From Sphingobacteriales bacterium (GTDB taxonomy: Bacteria > Bacteroidota > Bacteroidia > Chitinophagales > Chitinophagaceae), in assembly GCA_016185185.1 (NCBI GenBank), contig JACPOD010000013.1:1-64000 (forward strand): a stretch of DNA of 64,000 bases, read 5' to 3'. How positions within the stretch are numbered: position 1 is the stretch's first letter; every line of letters begins with the position of its first letter. The notes beneath the pieces are model-generated. The model did no database searches, was not told the DNA's origin, and saw only the letters and a program-made list of their open reading frames with translations. A program made the position numbers and the translations under genes. Below, piece after piece: positions 58,190-64,000 of this stretch.

Positions 58190-59245
58190 TTAGTGGATGC
58201 CTTCTTTATTCGCCAACTGCCCGCATGCAGCATCAATATCTTTACCACGGCTGCGGCGAAGCCTTGCATTTACCCGGTTCTTTTCCAAATGTTTCATAAA
58301 CGCATCAACAGTTTCCTCATCGGGCTTGGTAAATCTTGCCCGGTCAATGGGATTGTATTCAATGATGTTTATTAAATCGGCCGGTACCTGGCGATAAATT
58401 TTTATTAGTTCATCGGCGTCTTTAATGGAGTCGTTAAAATCTTTAAAGAGGATGTATTCAAAAGTGATTTCGTTTTCTGTTTGTTTGTAAAAATAATTCA
58501 GTGCCTCAATCAGCGATTTAATATCGTTGGAATCATTAATAGGCATTATCTCATGCCGTTTGGCATCATTAGCAGCATGCAATGATAAAGCCAGTTTAAA
58601 TCTTACTTTATCATCGCCTAATTGTTTTATTTGTTTGGCAACACCGGCAGTGGAAACGGTAATTCTTTTGGCACTCATCCCCAATCCTTCCGGCGAAGTA
58701 ATTTTTTCAATGGCTTTTAAAACATTTTTATAATTAAGCAAAGGTTCACCCATCCCCATAAAAACGATGTTGGTTAATTTCTTTCCATACACTCTTTCGC
58801 ATTGCTGGTTTACCAATACTACCTGGTCGTATATTTCATCAAACTCAAGGTTACGTTTACGGTCCATGTAACCTGTGGCGCAAAACTTACAACTTAAAGA
58901 ACATCCAATTTGAGAAGAAACACAAACCGTTTTTCTTTCTTCGGTGGGAATTAACACCCCTTCCACCAAATGACCATCAAAAGTTTTAAATCTGGACTTT
59001 ACAGTTCCATCCGCTGAGTATTGTGTGGCATCTACTTTTAAGGAAGGAAAAGAAAATTCGTCCGCCAGTTTGCCTCGCAGTTCTTTGCTCAGGTTGGTCA
59101 TATCTTCAAGACTCAGCGCATGTTTTTGCCACAGCCATTCATACACTTGTTTGCTACGGAATTTTTTTTCTCCAATACTTTCAAAGTATTGTTCCAGTTC
59201 CCCAAGGGTCAACTCACGGATATTTTTCTTTTCTGTTTTTAACAT
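58190..59245 (-). CDS. rlmN: 23S rRNA (adenine2503-C2)-methyltransferase
   Basis: CVSSQIGCSLSCKFCATGYMDRKRNL radical SAM motif, NIVFMGMGEPLLNY. Confidence 0.96.
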   Translation of the reverse strand: MLKTEKKNIRELTLGELEQYFESIGEKKFRSKQVYEWLWQKHALSLEDMTNLSKELRGKLADEFSFPSLKVDATQYSADGTVKSRFKTFDGHLVEGVLIPTEERKTVCVSSQIGCSLSCKFCATGYMDRKRNLEFDEIYDQVVLVNQQCERVYGKKLTNIVFMGMGEPLLNYKNVLKAIEKITSPEGLGMSAKRITVSTAGVAKQIKQLGDDKVRFKLALSLHAANDAKRHEIMPINDSNDIKSLIEALNYFYKQTENEITFEYILFKDFNDSIKDADELIKIYRQVPADLINIIEYNPIDRARFTKPDEETVDAFMKHLEKNRVNARLRRSRGKDIDAACGQLANKEGIH

Positions 59246-59250
59246 GCCGC

Positions 59251-59258
59251 AAAGATAA
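59251..59258 (-). promoter_or_regulatory. TATCTTTG -7 element 5 nt from the rlmN ATG
   Basis: CAAAGATA on + strand; perfect TAnnTTTG. Confidence 0.5.
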
Positions 59259-59310
59259 GTTATTGCGCCAATGCGGCTTAATAGTTAACTTTGGTGCTTA
59301 AGTAATTTGT

Positions 59311-59517
59311 ATGAAATTATTATTAGATGTACGGGACGATAAAGCCACTCATTTAATGGAGGTGCTGAAGGGGTTGCGTTTTGTCAAAACAAAACAAATA
59401 AGCCCCGCTAAAGCAAAACTTTTGCTTGAACTGAAAGAAGCTGTGGACGAAATAAATCTTATTAAAAAAGGGAAAAAGAAAGCAGGAAATGCTGAAGCTT
59501 TTGTGAATGGGTTATGA
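59311..59517 (+). CDS. Putative antitoxin
   Basis: 68-aa ORF overlapping the downstream RelE-like toxin. Confidence 0.6.
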   Translation: MKLLLDVRDDKATHLMEVLKGLRFVKTKQISPAKAKLLLELKEAVDEINLIKKGKKKAGNAEAFVNGL

Positions 59518-59836
59518 GGTTAAAACAATATCGGTTTTTGAGAAACAGGCTGCAAGACTGGCCCGAAAATATCCTTCATTTAAGAAAGAGTTACTTCAGT
59601 TAATTCAATCCTTAAAGCAAAACCCCGAACAGGGAATATCACTTGGTAAGCATTGTTATAAAATAAGAATGGCCATTGCTTCCAAAGGGAAAGGTAAGTC
59701 AGGTGGTACCAGGGTTATCACAAATATTGTAATCAGCAATAAAATCGTTTATTTACTTTCAGTTTTTGATAAATCAGAAAAAGATAACATCACCAACACA
59801 GAATTATACAGTCTTTTGAAATATATTATTGAATAA
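59507..59836 (+). CDS. RelE-like toxin
   Basis: ISVFEKQAARLARKYPSFKKELLQLIQSLKQNPEQGISLGKHCYKIRMAIASKGKGKSGGTRVITNIVISNKIVYLLSVFDKSEKDNI. Confidence 0.82.
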   Translation: MGYEVKTISVFEKQAARLARKYPSFKKELLQLIQSLKQNPEQGISLGKHCYKIRMAIASKGKGKSGGTRVITNIVISNKIVYLLSVFDKSEKDNITNTELYSLLKYIIE

Positions 59837-59837
59837 G

Positions 59838-61034
59838 ATGAAAACAGTTTATATAATAGATGCTGTACGTACACCCATTGGCCGTTATGGCGGTGCATTA
59901 AGTACGGTACGTCCCGATGATATGCTGGCACATGTAATAAAAGCCCTGGTACAAAGAAATACCTCTATTGATGTAAATGCCATTGAAGATGTAATTGCCG
60001 GTGATGCCAACCAGAGTGGTGAAGACAACCGTAACGTGGCAAGGATGGCGGCATTACTTGCAGGGTTACCTGTTACCGTTGCGGGAAATACAGTAAACCG
60101 TTTATGTGCAAGCGGCTTACAAGCGATAATGGATGCGGCAAGGGCGATCATGTGTAACGAAGGTGAAATTTATATTGCCGGTGGTGTGGAGAGCATGACA
60201 AGGGCGCCGTTTGTTGTACCAAAAGCAACAGCAGCATTTCAACGCACCAATGAACTTTTTGATACTACTATTGGCTGGAGGTTAATCAATAACAAACTTT
60301 CAGAAAAATATCATCCTTATTCCATGGGTGAAACAGCTGAGAACGTAGCAAAGCAATGGAAGATAAGCAGGGAAGAGCAGGATATCTTTGCTTTATCATC
60401 ACAACAAAAATATTTTGCCGCATTGCATGCCGGTAAATGGAAAGATGAAATTGTGCCGATAGAAATTACTCCGAATAAAGAGGAACAGGTTATTTTCTCC
60501 ATAGATGAACATCCACGTCAAACATCATTAGAAAAATTAGCAGGGTTAAAACCTGCCTTCGCCAAAGAGGGTACTGTTACAGCCGGTAATTCTTCCGGCA
60601 TCAATGATGGCGCAGCTGCTATTTTGCTTGCAAGCGAAGAAGCTGTTAAGAAATATAATTTAAAACCCATAGCTAAAATTATTTCGATGGCTGTTGCCGG
60701 TGTTGATCCTTCCATCATGGGCATTGGTCCGGTACCAGCTTCGCAAAAAGCATTAAAACGTGCCGGTCTTACAACGAATGATTTGGATTTGATTGAACTC
60801 AACGAAGCATTTGCATCCCAGTCACTCGCCTGCATAAGGGACTTGGGTTTGGATATAAGTAAAGTAAATGTAAACGGTGGTTCAATTGCCATTGGTCACC
60901 CCCTTGGTTGCAGCGGGGTTAGAATTTCCACTACATTTCTTCATGAAATGAAAAGACGAAAAGCTAAATATGGATTAGCTACAATGTGTGTAGGAGTTGG
61001 GCAGGGGGCTGCGGTGATTTATGAGGGGATGTAA
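59838..61034 (+). CDS. Acetyl-CoA acyltransferase (thiolase)
   Basis: IIDAVRTPIGRYGG, NRLCASGLQAI, GGVESMTRAPFV, LNEAFASQ, NVNGGSIAIGHPLGCSGVR. Confidence 0.95.
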   Translation: MKTVYIIDAVRTPIGRYGGALSTVRPDDMLAHVIKALVQRNTSIDVNAIEDVIAGDANQSGEDNRNVARMAALLAGLPVTVAGNTVNRLCASGLQAIMDAARAIMCNEGEIYIAGGVESMTRAPFVVPKATAAFQRTNELFDTTIGWRLINNKLSEKYHPYSMGETAENVAKQWKISREEQDIFALSSQQKYFAALHAGKWKDEIVPIEITPNKEEQVIFSIDEHPRQTSLEKLAGLKPAFAKEGTVTAGNSSGINDGAAAILLASEEAVKKYNLKPIAKIISMAVAGVDPSIMGIGPVPASQKALKRAGLTTNDLDLIELNEAFASQSLACIRDLGLDISKVNVNGGSIAIGHPLGCSGVRISTTFLHEMKRRKAKYGLATMCVGVGQGAAVIYEGM

Positions 61035-61125
61035 AAATAATTTATAGTAATTTAATATACTTGCTTGCAGAAGTATTAAGCAGATGTGGTAGCTGCAAAA
61101 GTTTGGTAAAGTACAAAAGCACCGT

Positions 61126-61159
61126 CCCTTCCCTTCAGGGGAAGGGAAAGAGGGTTGGG
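61126..61159. repeat. REP-like palindrome CCCTTCCC ... GGGGAAGGG with G-rich tail
   Basis: Inverted arms plus GAGGGTTGGGG tail immediately downstream of hisS. Confidence 0.6.
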
Positions 61160-61160
61160 G

Positions 61161-62519
61161 TTAAAAATGGTATGATAGCAACTCATCAAACGAAACAGTC
61201 ACCTGCTCACCCTTAAAAAGATTCTTCACATTACAAGTACCATTCTCCAACTCTTTATTACCAATAATGACTGCATAAGGAATGTTTTTCTTCTCCGCAT
61301 ATTTAAACTGCTTGTCAAACTTCCCCTGTTCATGAAACAATTCGCACCGGATGTTTTTGTTGCGCAATTCTTGCATCAGTTCAAAAGCCTTTTTACTTTC
61401 CGCTTCTCCTAAATTAAAGAATAAAACCTGTGTGCCTGTATGCACATCGGCCGGAAATAATTTTAGTTCTTCCATCACATCATAAATCCTGTCAACGCCA
61501 AACGATATTCCTACTCCGGGAATATTTGGTACGCCAAACAAACCGGTTAAGTCATCGTAACGGCCACCACCACCGATGCTGCCCATTTGCACATTCAAAG
61601 CTTTTACTTCGTAAATGATGCCGGTGTAGTAGTTGAGGCCTCTTGCGAGGGTAAAATCGAGTTGACAGTTGACGGATGACGGATGACAGTTTTCAATTAC
61701 ATAGATTAATTCTTCAACTCCTTTTTTCCCTGCTTCATTATTGCCAAGCAATTCCTGTAAGCTTTTCAACTTTTCAACATTTGAACCACTGATAGAAAGG
61801 TATTTTTCAATCAGCACAATTTGCGCTGCATTTAATCCCCTTTGCGACAATTCCTCTTTTACTTTATCCAGTCCAATCTTGTCTAATTTATCAATGGCAA
61901 TAGTAATATCAATCATTTTATCAGCACCACCACATACCTCTGCAAGTGCAGTTAATATTTTACGACTGTTTATTTTTATTTCAACTTCAATACCTAATTT
62001 TTTAAAAACAGTTGCATAGATGTTAGTCAACTCCACTTCATTGATTAAAGAAATGCTTCCCACCACATCTGCATCGCACTGATAAAACTCCCGGTATCTT
62101 CCTTTCTGCGGCCGGTCTGCCCTCCACACAGGTTGCATTTGGTATCGCTTAAATGGAAAAGTAAGTTTTCCGTGATTCATTGCTACATATCGGGCAAAGG
62201 GGATAGTTAAATCATATTTCAATGCCCTTTCAGTAAGATTGGTATCATTTTTCCCGGCTAAAATATTTTCAAAGGCATTTTTTGCTTTATCAATATTTTT
62301 AGGATCGTTCAAACCATTGTTGAATATTTTAAAAATCAGTTTATCACCTTCCTCGCCATACTTGCCCATCAGTGTTTCAAGGTTTTCCATGGCAGGCGTT
62401 TCCAATGGCTCATAGCCATACAACTCAAATACATTTTTTATCGTTTGAAAAATGTATTGTCTTTTTCTAACTACTTCTGCCGAAAAATCTCTTGTGCCTT
62501 GCGGAATTCCTGGTTTCAT
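61161..62519 (-). CDS. hisS: Histidyl-tRNA synthetase
   Basis: GTRDFSAEVVRKRQYIF, YDLTIPFARYVA, RYREFYQCDADVVG, LARGLNYYTGIIYEV, GGGRYDDLTGLFG. Confidence 0.96.
   Translation of the reverse strand: MKPGIPQGTRDFSAEVVRKRQYIFQTIKNVFELYGYEPLETPAMENLETLMGKYGEEGDKLIFKIFNNGLNDPKNIDKAKNAFENILAGKNDTNLTERALKYDLTIPFARYVAMNHGKLTFPFKRYQMQPVWRADRPQKGRYREFYQCDADVVGSISLINEVELTNIYATVFKKLGIEVEIKINSRKILTALAEVCGGADKMIDITIAIDKLDKIGLDKVKEELSQRGLNAAQIVLIEKYLSISGSNVEKLKSLQELLGNNEAGKKGVEELIYVIENCHPSSVNCQLDFTLARGLNYYTGIIYEVKALNVQMGSIGGGGRYDDLTGLFGVPNIPGVGISFGVDRIYDVMEELKLFPADVHTGTQVLFFNLGEAESKKAFELMQELRNKNIRCELFHEQGKFDKQFKYAEKKNIPYAVIIGNKELENGTCNVKNLFKGEQVTVSFDELLSYHF
61661..61688. repeat. Degenerate heptad repeat GTTGACA GTTGACG GATGACG GATGACA inside hisS
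   Basis: Four 7-nt units within the CDS (encodes HPSSVNCQL). Confidence 0.75.
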
Positions 62520-62545
62520 TTTATGGTTACTTGTATCTGGTTTTA

Positions 62546-63025
62546 TTAACTGTTACTGTTGATTTTCACAACTACATGCTTATTGATGATAACATCACAG
62601 GCACTGTCAATCATTTTAAATACTTCATGATAGCCCTCTTCAGTTCCATACCATGGATCGGGTATAGCCCTGTTTTGGCCCGGGTAAACTTCGTTCAGCA
62701 GCAGATCAACTTTATTTTCATTCCAGTATTTACCACCAATTCTTTTTACATCAGTATAATTGCTGCTGTCCATTACATATATAAAATCAAACTGTTCAAA
62801 ATCTTCTTTCACAAATTGCCGGGCCTTTTGTTTACTGATGTCAATGCCATTGAGCTTTGCAACTTTCTGACTAAGTCTATGTGGTGGTTGTCCTGTATGA
62901 TAAGCTCCGGTGCCAGCACTTTCCACACTCCATGTTAACCCGGCCTGCCATGCTTTATGCTGTAATATTCCTTCTGCCAGCGGACTCCTGCAAATATTGC
63001 CAAGGCAGACCATCAGAATCTTCAT
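62546..63025 (-). CDS. Low-molecular-weight protein-tyrosine phosphatase
   Basis: MVCLGNICRSPLAEGIL and IPDPWYG. Confidence 0.95.
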   Translation of the reverse strand: MKILMVCLGNICRSPLAEGILQHKAWQAGLTWSVESAGTGAYHTGQPPHRLSQKVAKLNGIDISKQKARQFVKEDFEQFDFIYVMDSSNYTDVKRIGGKYWNENKVDLLLNEVYPGQNRAIPDPWYGTEEGYHEVFKMIDSACDVIINKHVVVKINSNS

Positions 63026-63050
63026 GGCAACAAAAGTAATGGATAGCGGC

Positions 63051-63106
63051 GAGTCATGAGCTATGAGGTATGAGAAAATAACTCGTGGCTCGCCACCGGT
63101 AACTCA
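63051..63106. repeat. Degenerate heptad repeat GAGTCAT GAGCTAT GAGGTAT GAGAAAA ... TAACTCG TGGCTCG CCACCGG TAACTCA
   Basis: Eight consecutive 7-nt units, intergenic upstream of the TonB-like gene. Confidence 0.65.
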
Positions 63107-63157
63107 CTGCTTTATGGAATTGTGCGAAGCGCTGCATCTGTATAATAAATTACAGCT

Positions 63158-63994
63158 ATGACAACCCAAAACATTTTAACCGCCGATGTACTCGACATTG
63201 TATTTGAAAACCGTAACAAAGCTTATGGAGCCTACACACTCCGTAAGTATTACGATAAACGATTGATGCAGTCGATTGGGATAATGTTGTTGATTGTTTC
63301 ATCAGTTATTTTATTGTCGTTTCGGTTTGGTAAAAAACCAGTGACGCATGATAATAATACAAAAGCTGAAGTAGTTATTAAAACATTTAATATAACTCCT
63401 GACGAAGTAAGGCAACCAGAAACTCCAATGGAAAAACAAGTAAAGCAAATAAAGCGGATTGAAACCATTAAGGCGACTGCGAATATTGTTATAGTTCCTG
63501 ATAATAAAGTATTGCCAAAAGATGTTGTCCCAACACAATCAGAAATGGAGCATAAGCTGATTAGTAATACAAATTCCAGTGGTGGTACATTTGACGGGCA
63601 GGCTACTAAACCAGGAAATGAAAATGATACTAAAAGTAGTGGAGATATAGCTGATGAAGAATCATTAGATCCTAAAAATGTAATTGATTTTGCAGATATT
63701 CCTCCATCCTATCCCGGAGGTATTGAAGCACTTCAGAATTTTCTTCTCCGCAACCTGCGTACACCAGATGAATTGGAAAGTGGTCAGGAGGCATCTGTAA
63801 AAGTAAAGTTTGTGGTTAACTACGATGGCGAAATGTATGGATACGATGTGGTACAAAGTGGTGGCGGCGCTTTTGATAATGAAGTAATACGGGTATTAAA
63901 GAAAATGCCCAAATGGAACCCCGGTAAATATAAAGGCCGGTCCGTATCGGTTTATTATGTAATACCAGTGAAATTTGAAGCAACTGAAGAATAA
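63158..63994 (+). CDS. Energy-transducer TonB-family protein
   Basis: NRNKAYGAYTLRKYYDKRL N-terminus; C-terminal PPSYPGGIEALQNFLLRNLRTP...VKVKFVVNYDGEMYGYDVVQSGGGAFDNEVIRVLKKMPKWNPGKYKG. Confidence 0.93.
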   Translation: MTTQNILTADVLDIVFENRNKAYGAYTLRKYYDKRLMQSIGIMLLIVSSVILLSFRFGKKPVTHDNNTKAEVVIKTFNITPDEVRQPETPMEKQVKQIKRIETIKATANIVIVPDNKVLPKDVVPTQSEMEHKLISNTNSSGGTFDGQATKPGNENDTKSSGDIADEESLDPKNVIDFADIPPSYPGGIEALQNFLLRNLRTPDELESGQEASVKVKFVVNYDGEMYGYDVVQSGGGAFDNEVIRVLKKMPKWNPGKYKGRSVSVYYVIPVKFEATEE

Positions 63995-64000
63995 AAATAA

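Noticed and set aside
1-64000. tRNA, rRNA, integrase, transposase or prophage genes
   Set aside because: None recognised by eye on either strand; a tRNAscan-SE/Infernal run would be decisive.

Overview
This 64 kb window is a Bacteroidetes-type chromosome segment, probably Chitinophagaceae-like judging by gene content, TAnnTTTG promoters and type IX secretion tails. From left to right it contains: a frame-broken DUF5916 gene; glycosyltransferase, FNR-like reductase and trmD genes; a complete cbb3 oxidase locus (safE-like, ccoH, ccoG, ccoP, ccoQ, fused ccoNO, ccoS, ccoI); a PAS histidine kinase followed by a receiver-CRP/FNR fusion; a clade II-type nos (N2O reductase) operon with cytochrome c, a fasciclin lipoprotein, nosL, nosD, nosF, nosY and ric; an Rrf2 regulator; a housekeeping block (rpoD, ffh, rpsP, rimM, dinB, pseudouridine synthases); a beta-propeller sensor kinase with a NarL regulator and a solo LuxR-type HTH; a giant repetitive T9SS surface protein broken by one frameshift; and rlmN, two toxin-antitoxin pairs, thiolase, hisS, an LMW phosphatase and a TonB-like gene. 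The strongest non-annotated signals are: (1) an FNR/FixK-like box (TTGATAAnnATCAG/C) with a TAnnTTTG-like -7 element exactly 55 bp away, centre to centre, at four promoters (ccoS-ccoNO operon, ccoI, nos operon, and a hypothetical gene beside ric), next to a PAS kinase and receiver-CRP gene pair that resembles a compressed FixL-FixJ-FixK cascade; (2) a family of short tandem repeats that conserve a 7-nt period rather than a sequence, at about eight loci, two of them inside coding sequence (hisS and a pseudouridine synthase); (3) three single-base homopolymer frame breaks in one gene; (4) an intergenic unit encoding a 20-aa peptide whose stop codon abuts a strong terminator, beside further structured inverted repeats. 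No tRNA, rRNA, CRISPR array or transposase was recognised.
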